This document shows, one piece after another, positions 56,290 through 64,000 of a stretch of DNA of 64,000 nt. The translations under genes were made by a program, and so were the position numbers. The notes under the pieces are model-generated. The model was not told where the DNA came from and did no database searches. It was given only the letters and a program-made list of their open reading frames with translations. This DNA is from Acidithiobacillus caldus ATCC 51756 (lineage in GTDB: Bacteria > Pseudomonadota > Gammaproteobacteria > Acidithiobacillales > Acidithiobacillaceae), in NCBI RefSeq assembly GCF_000175575.2, contig NZ_CP005986.1, positions 2,499,001 through 2,563,000 on the forward strand, in the 5' to 3' direction. The first letter of the stretch is position 1. Each line of letters starts with the position of its first letter.

Positions 56290-57679
56290 CTGGGTGCGGC
56301 AGATTCACATGGTGGGTATCGGCGGCAGCGGCATGCGCGGTATTGCCGAGGTCCTCCTCAATCTGGGTTATGCTGTGTCGGGCTCCGACCTGCGTGCCAG
56401 CGCCGCAACTCTGCGCCTGGAGGATCTCGGGGCGCGCATCTTCAGCGGGCATGAGGCCGCCAATGTGCGCGGCGCCGATGTGGTGGTCATTTCCTCCGCG
56501 GTTCCCGAAAGCAACCCCGAGGTGCAGGCGGCGCGGGAACAACGGATTCCGGTCATTCGTCGGGCCGAGATGCTGGCGGAGCTCATGCGCTTTCGCCAGG
56601 GCATTGCCGTGGCGGGCACCCACGGCAAGACGACCACCACGAGTCTCGTCGCCAGTATCCTGGCCGCAGCCGACCTCGACCCGACCTTCGTCATCGGCGG
56701 GCTGTTGAAGAGCGCCGGTACCAACGCCCGTCTTGGCGACGGCGAATATCTGGTGGCGGAGGCGGACGAGTCCGACGCCTCGTTCCTGTACCTTGCGCCG
56801 GTCATGGCCGTGGTCACCAATATCGACGCCGATCACATGGACACCTATGGCGGCAGCCTCGAGGAGTTGCGCCGCGCCTTTCTTCAGTTTCTGCAGCGCC
56901 TGCCCTTCTATGGTCTTGCGGTCCTATGCACCGACGATCCCCTGGTGCGCGGCCTCATCCCCGAACTGCGCTCACCGGTGCTGGGTTACGGCTTCTCTGC
57001 CTCTGCCGACCTGCAGGCCCGCCACTGGCACCAGGTGGGTGGGCGCTCCCGTTTCGAGGTGTGGCGCCGGGTGGATGGCGAGGCGGTCCACTGGCTGGAC
57101 GCGGAACTGGCCATTCCTGGCCGTCACAACGTGCTCAACGCCCTCGCCGCCATTGGCATCGCCAGCAAGGTCGGGGTCCGCGCCGAAACCATCCAGGCGG
57201 CCCTGGCGGATTTTCGCGGGGTCGGACGCCGCTTCGAGATCCTCGGCGATTTCGCCGGGATCACCATTGTCGACGACTATGGCCATCATCCCCGGGAATT
57301 GGAGGCAACCCTGGCGGCGGCGCGGGACATGTGGCCAGATCGCCCCATCGTGCTCGCCTTCCAGCCGCACCGCTTCAGTCGCACCCGCGATCTCTTCGCC
57401 GACTTCGTCGAGGTCCTGGGGAAGGCCGATCGCAGTGTCCTCCTGGATATCTATGGCGCCGGCGAAGCAGCCATTGCTGGGGTGGACAGCGCCCGTCTCG
57501 CCGCCGCCGTGGCGGCGACGGGCAGGCCGGCAGACTACCTGCCGGCGGCCCTCGACCATCCCGAGCTCGTCCTGCCACTGCTTCCTCGTGGGGCGGTCCT
57601 CATCTGCGCTGGTGCCGGTAGCATCGCCCGTTGGGCTGGGCTCTGGCCTGCCGTCTTTGCCCGTGGAGGTGAAGCGTGA
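56282..57679 (+). CDS. murC: UDP-N-acetylmuramate L-alanine ligase
   Basis: MurC attaches the first amino acid, L-Ala. 465 residues: IHMVGIGGSGMRGIAEVL, VAGTHGKTTTTSLVASIL, EADESDASFLYLAPVMAVVTNIDADHMDTYGG, DDYGHHPRELEATLAA and FQPHRFSRTRDLF. The upstream part of this frame is antisense-free overlap with murG only; ATG 56282 is the first sensible start. The stop overlaps murB as GTGA. Confidence 0.97.
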   Translation: MRNWVRQIHMVGIGGSGMRGIAEVLLNLGYAVSGSDLRASAATLRLEDLGARIFSGHEAANVRGADVVVISSAVPESNPEVQAAREQRIPVIRRAEMLAELMRFRQGIAVAGTHGKTTTTSLVASILAAADLDPTFVIGGLLKSAGTNARLGDGEYLVAEADESDASFLYLAPVMAVVTNIDADHMDTYGGSLEELRRAFLQFLQRLPFYGLAVLCTDDPLVRGLIPELRSPVLGYGFSASADLQARHWHQVGGRSRFEVWRRVDGEAVHWLDAELAIPGRHNVLNALAAIGIASKVGVRAETIQAALADFRGVGRRFEILGDFAGITIVDDYGHHPRELEATLAAARDMWPDRPIVLAFQPHRFSRTRDLFADFVEVLGKADRSVLLDIYGAGEAAIAGVDSARLAAAVAATGRPADYLPAALDHPELVLPLLPRGAVLICAGAGSIARWAGLWPAVFARGGEA

Positions 57680-58554
57680 GCGGTGGGCGTCTGCGCTTGG
57701 GCGAGCCCTTGGACCGGCACACCAGCTGGCGGGTGGGTGGACCGGCCGACCGCTTCTACCTGCCCCACGATCTGGCCGATCTTCAGTATTTCCTACGCCA
57801 CTTTGCCGTGCCGCCCATCCATTGGCTGGGTTTGGGCAGCAATCTGCTGGTGCGCGACGGCGGCCTGCGCGGTACCGTGGTCTGTCTTGCCCATGGTCTG
57901 CAGGGCATGGCGCTCACGGAGCCCGATCTCATCGTCGCCGAGACCGGGGTGGGTGCGGTCAAGCTGGCCCACTTCGCCGCCCGCGCCGGTTTGGCCGGTG
58001 CGGAATTCCTCGCCGGCATCCCGGGAACCCTGGGCGGTTGCCTGGCCATGAATGCCGGCGCTCACGGTGGCGAAACCTGGTCCCTGGTGGAGTGGGTGGA
58101 GCTTCTGAGTCCAGGTGGCGAGTTGCGTCGTCTACCCGCCTCGGCCTTTCGCATCGGCTATCGCGAGGTGCAGGGTCAGGGGTCGGACTGCTTTGTGCGC
58201 GCCGCCCTGCGGCTCACCGCCGATGCAGCCGATGCCGTGCAGAGGCGCCTGCGCGCCGGTCAGGAGCGCCGGGCCGCGACCCAGCCGCTGCAGTGGCCAA
58301 GCTGCGGCTCGGTCTTCCGCAATCCGCCCGGCGATTACGCGGCGCGACTCATCGAAGCGGCGGGACTCAAGGGACGGCGTATCGGCGATGCCGAAGTCAG
58401 CCCTCAGCACGCCAACTTCATCGTCAATCGCGGCGCAGCTCGGGCAGCACAGATCGAGGCCCTGGTGCAGCTGGTTCAGAACGAGGTACGGCGACGCTTT
58501 GAAGTTTTGCTGATACCGGAAATGCGGGTTGTCGGGGAGGATGACGATGTCTGA
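57676..58554 (+). CDS. murB: UDP-N-acetylenolpyruvoylglucosamine reductase
   Basis: MurB reduces the enolpyruvyl intermediate to UDP-MurNAc with FAD and NADPH. 292 residues of the type without the long insert: NTSWRVGGPAD-type HTSWRVGGPADRFYLP, LGLGSNLLVRDGGLRG, AGLAGAEFLAGIPGTLGGCLAMNAGAHGGE, the catalytic Ser region PSCGSVFRNPPG, and AEVSPQHANFIVNRG. GTG start. It overlaps ddlB by 8 bases. Confidence 0.96.
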   Translation: MSGGRLRLGEPLDRHTSWRVGGPADRFYLPHDLADLQYFLRHFAVPPIHWLGLGSNLLVRDGGLRGTVVCLAHGLQGMALTEPDLIVAETGVGAVKLAHFAARAGLAGAEFLAGIPGTLGGCLAMNAGAHGGETWSLVEWVELLSPGGELRRLPASAFRIGYREVQGQGSDCFVRAALRLTADAADAVQRRLRAGQERRAATQPLQWPSCGSVFRNPPGDYAARLIEAAGLKGRRIGDAEVSPQHANFIVNRGAARAAQIEALVQLVQNEVRRRFEVLLIPEMRVVGEDDDV

Positions 58555-59500
58555 ATGGCCACGGATCGCCCTGCTCTGCGGTGGCCCCTCGGGGGAGCGG
58601 GAGGTGTCCCTGGCCAGCGCCGCGGCGGTACGTCGCGCCCTGGAGGCGGCCGGCGTGCGCGTGGTCGCCATCGATATCGAGCCGCAGCGGATTCAGGAGC
58701 AGCTCGCGCAAAGTGGCGCAGAATTCGTCTTCAATGTCTGCCACGGGCAGTTTGGTGAGGATGGGGTATTACAGGCCTGTCTCGAGGCCAGCGGCCTGCC
58801 CTACACCGGTAGTGGAGTGCTGGCCAGTGCGCTCGCCATGGACAAGTGGCGGAGCAAGCGCCTGTGGCAGGCTGCTGGCCTACCCACGACCCGTGGCCAA
58901 TGGCTGCAGCGCGAGCATGTCACAGGCGGTTCGCCCTGCGGCCAATCGTCCGCGGACGAGTTGCACATCGCCCGCTGGCCGGTCTTTGTCAAACCCAACC
59001 GTGCGGGCTCCAGTCTTGGCATCAGTCGGGTGGAGAACGCCGCGGGTCTGGCCGAGGCCATGGCAAAAGCCTTTGCCGTGGATTCGGAGATCCTCGTGGA
59101 GGAGGCCGTGGATGGCCTGGAAGCGACGGTGGGTATCGTCGCCGGTCGCACCCTGCCCCCCATCGTCATCCGTCCCCACCGGGCCTTCTACGATTACGAG
59201 GCAAAATATCTGGCCGACGATACCGAGTATCTTCTGCCCTCGGGTCTGCCCACCGCCACGGAACGGCGACTGCAGGAGCTTGCCTTGCAGGCTTTTCGAG
59301 AACTTGGTGGACGCGATTGGGGAAGGGTGGATTTTCTGGTGGACGCCGAAGGGGGCATCCATTTGCTGGAGTTGAATGCCGTACCGGGCATGACCGATCA
59401 CAGTCTCGTACCCATGGCTGCCCGAGCCCTGGGCTGGACCATGACCAAGCTGTGTCTGGAGATCGTGAGCACCGCTCAAAGGAGACAAGATCATGGTTAG
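58547..59500 (+). CDS. ddlB: D-alanine-D-alanine ligase
   Basis: DdlB makes D-Ala-D-Ala with ATP. 317 residues: ALLCGGPSGEREVSLASAAAV, NVCHGQFGEDGVLQACLEASGLPYTGSGVLASALAMDKWRSKRL, VKPNRAGSSLGIS, YDYEAKYL and HLLELNAVPGMTDHSLVPMAARALG. ATG 58547 is chosen because GGGGAGG lies six bases before it. It overlaps ftsQ by 8 bases. Confidence 0.96.
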   Translation: MSEWPRIALLCGGPSGEREVSLASAAAVRRALEAAGVRVVAIDIEPQRIQEQLAQSGAEFVFNVCHGQFGEDGVLQACLEASGLPYTGSGVLASALAMDKWRSKRLWQAAGLPTTRGQWLQREHVTGGSPCGQSSADELHIARWPVFVKPNRAGSSLGISRVENAAGLAEAMAKAFAVDSEILVEEAVDGLEATVGIVAGRTLPPIVIRPHRAFYDYEAKYLADDTEYLLPSGLPTATERRLQELALQAFRELGGRDWGRVDFLVDAEGGIHLLELNAVPGMTDHSLVPMAARALGWTMTKLCLEIVSTAQRRQDHG

Positions 59501-60395
59501 CGTGATGCGCGACATGCGCCATTGGCGCGCCGAGAACGGCGCCGTCGTGACGGAACCGGCAGCGCTGCCGCGTCGGCGTGCGCCCGGGGCCAAGGCGCCG
59601 GTGGCGTCAGCGGCGGAAGCGACGGTGCACCGCCGACCCATTCCCTGGCGTCTCTATGCTCGGGGACTGGCGCTGGGGCTTGGCCTTGGGGTCATGGTCT
59701 GGGGCGGATGGCTCGGCTGGCAGAGCCTGCGCAGCCCATCTTTCATGCCCATCGAAACCATCCACATCGAGGGGCTGTCGTCCCAAGTCCCCTTGCCCGA
59801 GGTCAACGCCGTGCTGCGGCCTTACCTACAGCAGGGTTTTCTGTGGATGGATCCGCGCGCGCTGCGGAATGCCCTGATGCAGCTGCCCTGGGTAGCCAAT
59901 GCCGATGTCCGGCGGGTGTGGCCGGATCGCCTGGACGTGCAACTGACCCGTTATCGGGCGGCTGCGCGCTGGCTGGGTGGCAGTGGTCAACTGCTCTCGG
60001 ACCGTGGTGCGGTCTTCACGGTTCCGGAAAAGGAGATTCCGGCCGACCTGCCAAGCCTGTTCGGGCCGGTCGACTCTGGGACGGAACTGCTCGCCACCCT
60101 GAAGGAATTCGACGGCATCGTAAGCCCCCTGGGGATACGCGTGACGGCATTGGAGCAGGTACCCAGCGGCGGCTGGCGCTGCATCCTCAGCGATGGCGTG
60201 CGCCTCGTGCTGGGCGCGAAGGATCCCCAGGGGACCCTCCGCCGCTGGGTGGCGGTGGTGCCCCAGCTCAAATCCTATCTGGTCGCCGGGGCGACCATGG
60301 ATCTACGTTACGACAATGGTTTTGCGGTCGCTCTGCCGGGGGCGGCCAGGTCTGGTTCGGCACAAGGGGATGGAACATCCCAAGGAGAGAAATGA
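59493..60395 (+). CDS. ftsQ: Cell division protein FtsQ
   Basis: FtsQ is a bitopic divisome protein. 300 residues: a long basic cytosolic N-terminus rich in Ala and Arg, one membrane segment near 57-75 (LALGLGLGVMVWGGWLGW), a POTRA domain (MPIETIHIEGLSSQVPLPEVNAVL) and the FtsQ beta domain (LPWVANADVRRVWPDRLDVQLTRYRAAARW). ATG 59493 follows AAGGAG. Confidence 0.94.
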   Translation: MVSVMRDMRHWRAENGAVVTEPAALPRRRAPGAKAPVASAAEATVHRRPIPWRLYARGLALGLGLGVMVWGGWLGWQSLRSPSFMPIETIHIEGLSSQVPLPEVNAVLRPYLQQGFLWMDPRALRNALMQLPWVANADVRRVWPDRLDVQLTRYRAAARWLGGSGQLLSDRGAVFTVPEKEIPADLPSLFGPVDSGTELLATLKEFDGIVSPLGIRVTALEQVPSGGWRCILSDGVRLVLGAKDPQGTLRRWVAVVPQLKSYLVAGATMDLRYDNGFAVALPGAARSGSAQGDGTSQGEK

Positions 60396-60396
60396 C

Positions 60397-61671
60397 ATGA
60401 AGCGCAGCAATCAGGAACTCATCGTCGGCCTCGATATCGGCACCTCCAAGGTCGCCTGCATCGTCGCCCAGGCGCGCGGCGGTCGCGAGGCAGAAATCAT
60501 CGGTGTCGGCCAACACCCCTCCCGCGGACTCAAGAAGGGCGTGGTGGTGGACATAGAATCCACCGTCCAGGCCATCACCCGGGCCGTTCAGGAGGCCGAG
60601 CTCATGGCCGGGGTGCAGATCCGCGGCGCCGTCGTGGGCATCGCCGGTGGCCACATCCGCGGTTACAACAGCCACGGTATCGTCGCCATCAAGAACAAGG
60701 AGGTCAGCAACGAGGACATCGGTCGGGTCATGGATGCCGCCCGCGCCATCGTCATTCCCCAGGATCAGAACGTCATCCACATCCTGCCCCAGGAATTCAT
60801 GATCGATAGCCAGGAGGGTGTGCGCGACCCCATCGGGATGTCCGGTGTCCGCCTGGAGGCACGGGTACACATCGTCACCGGGGCCGTCAGTGCCGCCCAG
60901 AATATCAGCAAATGCGTGGAGCGCTGCGGACTGCAGGTCCAGGATCTGGTCCTGGAGCAGCTGGCATCGGCCGATGCCGTGCTCACCAGCGACGAGAAGG
61001 AACTGGGTGTCTGCCTCGTGGACATCGGCGGTGGCACCACGGACATCGCCATCTTCCGCGACGGTGCCGTGCGCCATACCGCCGTCATCCCCATCGCTGG
61101 CGACCAGATCACCAACGACATCGCCCTGGGGCTGCGCACCCCGCCCGCGGAGGCGGAGCAGATCAAGAAGCTCTACGGCTGCGCCCTCGGCGATCTCATC
61201 GAGATGGACGATGAGATCCCGGTCCCCAGCGTGGGTACCCGGCCGCCCCGCACCATCTCCCGGCGTATTCTGGGGGATATCATCGAACCCCGGGTCAAGG
61301 AACTCTTCGAACTGATCCAGGCGGAACTGCGCCGCACCGGTTACGAGGATCTGGTGGCAGCGGGTGTGGTCATCACCGGTGGCTCCAGCCGCTTGGAGGG
61401 CATGGCCGAACTGGCCGAGGAAATTCTGCACCTGCCGGTGCGCGTGGGCGAGCCCATGCACCTGCCAGGCATGGAAAGCGTGGTCCGCCTCCCCAACCAC
61501 GCCACCGGCGTGGGCCTGGTCATGTACGGACTGCACAACCAGCTGAGCGGCCAGGCCGAGCCCGTTCAGGCTCCCGCAGCCGCCCAGGTCACCCGCGAAA
61601 AATCTATGGACACGAGCTTTGCCGGTGTCTTCCGGAAGATGCGCTCGTGGGTAGAGACCAGCTTCGGTTAA
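60397..61671 (+). CDS. ftsA: Cell division protein FtsA
   Basis: FtsA is an actin-like membrane tether for FtsZ. 424 residues: LIVGLDIGTSKVACIVAQ, GVVVDIESTVQAITRAVQEAELMAGV, VCLVDIGGGTTDIAIFRDGAVRHTAVIPIAGDQITNDIALGL, VVITGGSSRLEGMAELAEEIL, and a C-terminal amphipathic membrane-binding helix (FRKMRSWVETSFG). ATG 60397, after GGAGAG. Confidence 0.97.
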   Translation: MKRSNQELIVGLDIGTSKVACIVAQARGGREAEIIGVGQHPSRGLKKGVVVDIESTVQAITRAVQEAELMAGVQIRGAVVGIAGGHIRGYNSHGIVAIKNKEVSNEDIGRVMDAARAIVIPQDQNVIHILPQEFMIDSQEGVRDPIGMSGVRLEARVHIVTGAVSAAQNISKCVERCGLQVQDLVLEQLASADAVLTSDEKELGVCLVDIGGGTTDIAIFRDGAVRHTAVIPIAGDQITNDIALGLRTPPAEAEQIKKLYGCALGDLIEMDDEIPVPSVGTRPPRTISRRILGDIIEPRVKELFELIQAELRRTGYEDLVAAGVVITGGSSRLEGMAELAEEILHLPVRVGEPMHLPGMESVVRLPNHATGVGLVMYGLHNQLSGQAEPVQAPAAAQVTREKSMDTSFAGVFRKMRSWVETSFG

Positions 61672-61717
61672 GACCAAACATCCCCACAAACCCAGGATCA
61701 GCCAAGAGGATACCGAC

Positions 61718-62878
61718 ATGTACGAACTCAGCGAATGTGAACAGGAAGGCGCCGTCATCAAGGTCATCGGTGTCGGCGGCGGCGGCGGCAATGCCGTCAA
61801 CAACATGGCCAGTGCCGGGCTCGAAGGGGTGGAGTTCATTTCTGCCAACACCGACGCCCAGGCCCTGCGCCACTCCCAGGCCAACCGTACCATCCAGCTG
61901 GGCGCCGAGTTGACGCGTGGTCTCGGGGCTGGAGCCGACCCGGAAGTCGGACGCAAGGCAGCCGAGGAGTGCCGTGAAGAAATCCGCGCCGCCCTGGAAA
62001 AGGCCGACATGGTCTTCATCACCACCGGCATGGGCGGCGGCACCGGTACGGGAGCCGCCCCAGTGGTCGCCTCCATCGCCCGCGATATGGGCATCCTCAC
62101 CGTGGGTGTGGTGACCAAGCCCTTCAACTTCGAAGGAAGAAAAAGGCAGCAGCACGCCCTGGCCGGCATCGATGAGCTGTCCCAGCACGTCGACTCTCTG
62201 GTGATCATTCCCAACGAGAAACTCCTGGCGGTGTTGGGCAAGAACGTCAGCCTCAAGGATGCCTATCAGGCCGCGGACAACATCCTGTTGGGCGCAGTGC
62301 AGGGTATTTCCGAGCTGGTCACCCGTCCGGGTCTCATGAATCTGGATTTTGCCGACGTGCGCACCGTCATGTCCGGCATGGGTCTGGCCATGATGGGCGC
62401 GGCCAGTGGCCGTGGCGAAAACCGGGCCCGGGACGCCGCCAGCCGTGCCGCCAGTAGCCCCCTGCTGGACGACATCAACCTGGCGGGAGCACGCGGCATC
62501 CTGGTCAACATCACCGCCGGTACCGACCTGACCTTGGGCGAGTTCGAGGAAGTGGGTGAGCTCATCCGCAGCTATGCCGCCGACGATGCCAACGTCAAGG
62601 TGGGAACGGTTCTGGATCCCGATCTGGACGGTGAACTGCGGGTGACGGTGGTAGCGACGGGGCTGCAACGCGAGCCCGTCCGTCTGGCCACGGACAACCT
62701 ACGCGCCCGCGGCGCCCTGGTCTCGCCCAGCACCCCCCAGGAGTGGCGCAATCTGGACAAACCCACGGGGCAGAGACGGGCGGCAGAGCAGCAAGCCGTT
62801 GCGGCGGGCGGTCGGCAGCACGTTCCGGACTACTCGGACCTGGATATCCCTGCCTTCCTCCGCCGTCAGGCGGACTGA
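61718..62878 (+). CDS. ftsZ: Cell division protein FtsZ
   Basis: FtsZ is the tubulin-like GTPase of the Z ring. 386 residues: VIGVGGGGGNAVNNM near 15-30, the tubulin signature GGGTGTG at 106-112, NLDFADVRTVMSGMGLAMMG, and the conserved C-terminal peptide DLDIPAFLRRQ that binds FtsA and ZipA. ATG 61718 follows GAGGATA. The last gene of the dcw cluster; lpxC, which often follows, is instead 20 kb upstream. Confidence 0.98.
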   Translation: MYELSECEQEGAVIKVIGVGGGGGNAVNNMASAGLEGVEFISANTDAQALRHSQANRTIQLGAELTRGLGAGADPEVGRKAAEECREEIRAALEKADMVFITTGMGGGTGTGAAPVVASIARDMGILTVGVVTKPFNFEGRKRQQHALAGIDELSQHVDSLVIIPNEKLLAVLGKNVSLKDAYQAADNILLGAVQGISELVTRPGLMNLDFADVRTVMSGMGLAMMGAASGRGENRARDAASRAASSPLLDDINLAGARGILVNITAGTDLTLGEFEEVGELIRSYAADDANVKVGTVLDPDLDGELRVTVVATGLQREPVRLATDNLRARGALVSPSTPQEWRNLDKPTGQRRAAEQQAVAAGGRQHVPDYSDLDIPAFLRRQAD

Positions 62879-62951
62879 GGACAAACCGCCCACTCCTGCT
62901 GGTAGCAGCGGGTGCGGGGGTGTCTTCCCCTATCCCGCAGCAGCAACGGGG

Positions 62952-62967
62952 GGGCTGCGAGCAGCCC
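62952..62967. repeat. Short hairpin between ftsZ and glgP
   Basis: GGGCTGC (62952-62958), two bases, GCAGCCC (62961-62967), a perfect 7-bp stem without a T run. It lies in the 147-base gap after ftsZ and may end the dcw transcript; evidence is weak. The rest of the gap is GC-rich with no other signal seen. Confidence 0.35.
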
Positions 62968-63025
62968 TTCCCAACCCGGGTGCGGCACCCTATCATGGGC
63001 CCGACGCAGACCCCAGGAGCTTCGC

Positions 63026-64000
63026 ATGTCCAGTCAGCCCACCCCATCGGAACGTCCCTGTCGCCTGGAACCCCTCGGGACCGACGCCGACACCCTGTGC
63101 CGCGACCTGCTGCGTTACCTGGAGCTGGGGCTCGGTCAGGATGCCGGCCAGGCCAGCCCGCTTGCGGTCTACACGGCCCTTGGCCTCACCCTGCGCGATC
63201 GTCTGGCACAAAACTGGAAACACACCAGTGAGCTGCGCCGCCAGCAAGGCGGCAAGCGCGCGTTCTATCTGTCCCTCGAATTCCTCCTCGGACGCGCCCT
63301 GGGCAACACCCTGCTGAATCTCGGTCTGGAAGAGGAAACACGCGAAGCCTTACACCGACAACGTCGGGATCTGCCGGAGCTTTTGGATGTGGAGCCGGAC
63401 GCTGGTCTGGGCAATGGCGGTCTGGGGCGTCTGGCTGCCTGTTTCCTCGATAGCTGCGCCACCCTGGCGCTGCCCGTGACGGGTTACGGTATCCGCTATG
63501 CCTACGGCATGTTTCGCCAGGAGATCCATGCCGGCGAGCAGCGCGAGGAACCGGATCATTGGCTGAAGCACGGCTACCCCTGGGAGCTCAAGCGGCCTGA
63601 GCGGGTCCGACGGGTGCAGTTTGGTGGACGCAGCGAAAGCTATCGCGACGGCCAGGGCCGGGAGCACCGGCGCTGGGTGGACACCCGCGATGTCTTGGCC
63701 GTTCCCTACGATATTCCCATACCCGGCTACCGCAACGGCATCGTCAATACCTTGCGTCTGTGGCGGGCAGCGGCCACCGACATCTTCGATCTCGGTGAGT
63801 TCAACGCCGGCGCCTATCCCGAGGCCGTCGCCGCCAAGAACGAGGCCGAGCACATCAGCATGGTGCTCTACCCCAACGACAGCAGCGAAAACGGCAAGGA
63901 GCTGCGGCTGCGGCAGCAGTACTTCCTGGCCTCCGCCAGCCTCCAGGATGTGCTTGCGGACTGGACCGCCGAGCGGGGCGAAGACTTTCGGGATTTTGCC
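63026..64000 (+). CDS. glgP: Glycogen/starch phosphorylase, 5' part
   Basis: GlgP releases glucose-1-phosphate from glycogen with a PLP cofactor. The first 325 residues are present and the gene runs off the window. Visible are KRAFYLSLEFLLGRALGNTLLNL, GLGNGGLGRLAACFLDSCATLALPVTGYGIRYAYGMFRQ, LPYDIPIPGYRNG-type AVPYDIPIPGYRNGIVNTLRLW, and LRLRQQYFLASASLQDVL. The PLP lysine lies beyond the edge. ATG 63026 follows CAGGAG. It is not in the dcw operon, judging from the 147-base gap. Confidence 0.95.
   Translation, partial: MSSQPTPSERPCRLEPLGTDADTLCRDLLRYLELGLGQDAGQASPLAVYTALGLTLRDRLAQNWKHTSELRRQQGGKRAFYLSLEFLLGRALGNTLLNLGLEEETREALHRQRRDLPELLDVEPDAGLGNGGLGRLAACFLDSCATLALPVTGYGIRYAYGMFRQEIHAGEQREEPDHWLKHGYPWELKRPERVRRVQFGGRSESYRDGQGREHRRWVDTRDVLAVPYDIPIPGYRNGIVNTLRLWRAAATDIFDLGEFNAGAYPEAVAAKNEAEHISMVLYPNDSSENGKELRLRQQYFLASASLQDVLADWTAERGEDFRDFA

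Noticed and set aside
60268-62256. A 662-residue minus-strand open frame opposite ftsA and ftsZ
   Set aside because: It mirrors the codon bias of two well-conserved genes and has no domain.

Overview
The window is GC-rich chromosomal DNA from a Gram-negative proteobacterium. LPS and lipid A genes, a type A RNase P RNA, a complete division and cell-wall (dcw) cluster, twitching-motility ATPases and a BioC/BioH-type biotin route all point that way. The mix of genes and the base composition resemble Acidithiobacillus, perhaps a higher-GC species such as A. caldus. That assignment is from memory of the lineage and was not checked. I see no tRNA, CRISPR array, insertion sequence or prophage, and no gene-free stretch longer than 300 bases. 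The interest lies in broken genes, regulatory repeats and gene neighbourhoods inside an otherwise housekeeping region.

Layout. 1-1675 (minus): pilT followed by a pilU that lacks its middle and changes frame. 1746-4829 (plus): yggS-proC-yggT-yggU-bioB, with apparent frameshifts around the proC/yggT joint. 4874-8929: a PagL-like lipid A deacylase diverging from a lone HlyD-type adaptor, then (minus) tetR-argB-HAD phosphatase. A near-identical 12-base palindrome precedes both tetR and the adaptor gene. 9106-11946: a membrane protein, a zinc-ribbon protein, a terminator, a small coiled-coil protein and a 2Fe-2S flavin reductase. 12058-19432 (minus): bioF-bioH-bioC-bioD-htpX-aat-bpt-fetB-like-rnt, joining biotin synthesis, membrane proteolysis, both N-degron aminoacyl transferases and RNase T. 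19519-22247 (plus): comF, trmL and a phosphate permease behind a four-repeat Pho box. 22369-25652 (plus): ovoA-ovoB for ovothiol.

25567-40405 (minus) is a convoy of 13 tightly packed genes: secA, argJ, a Nudix-ThiE-like fusion, then LPS assembly genes (glycosyltransferases, polysaccharide deacetylase, O-antigen ligase, heptosyltransferase, a tyrosine-type phosphatase and Kdo transferase). Next come dciA-like and lpxC (convergent), sspA, an acyl-CoA synthetase, a small unknown gene and rnpB. 45276-62878 (plus) is the whole dcw cluster (mraZ to ftsZ), preceded by a sigma70-type promoter and three MraZ repeats. The window ends inside glgP.

Many joints are 4-base ATGA or GTGA stop-start overlaps, implying translational coupling. 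Together the genes supply the envelope (peptidoglycan precursors, divisome, lipid A, core and O-antigen, protein export) plus biotin, arginine and a thiol-histidine antioxidant. The best leads for something new are the putative TetR regulon, the phosphatase within the LPS operon, and the disrupted pilU and yggT genes.
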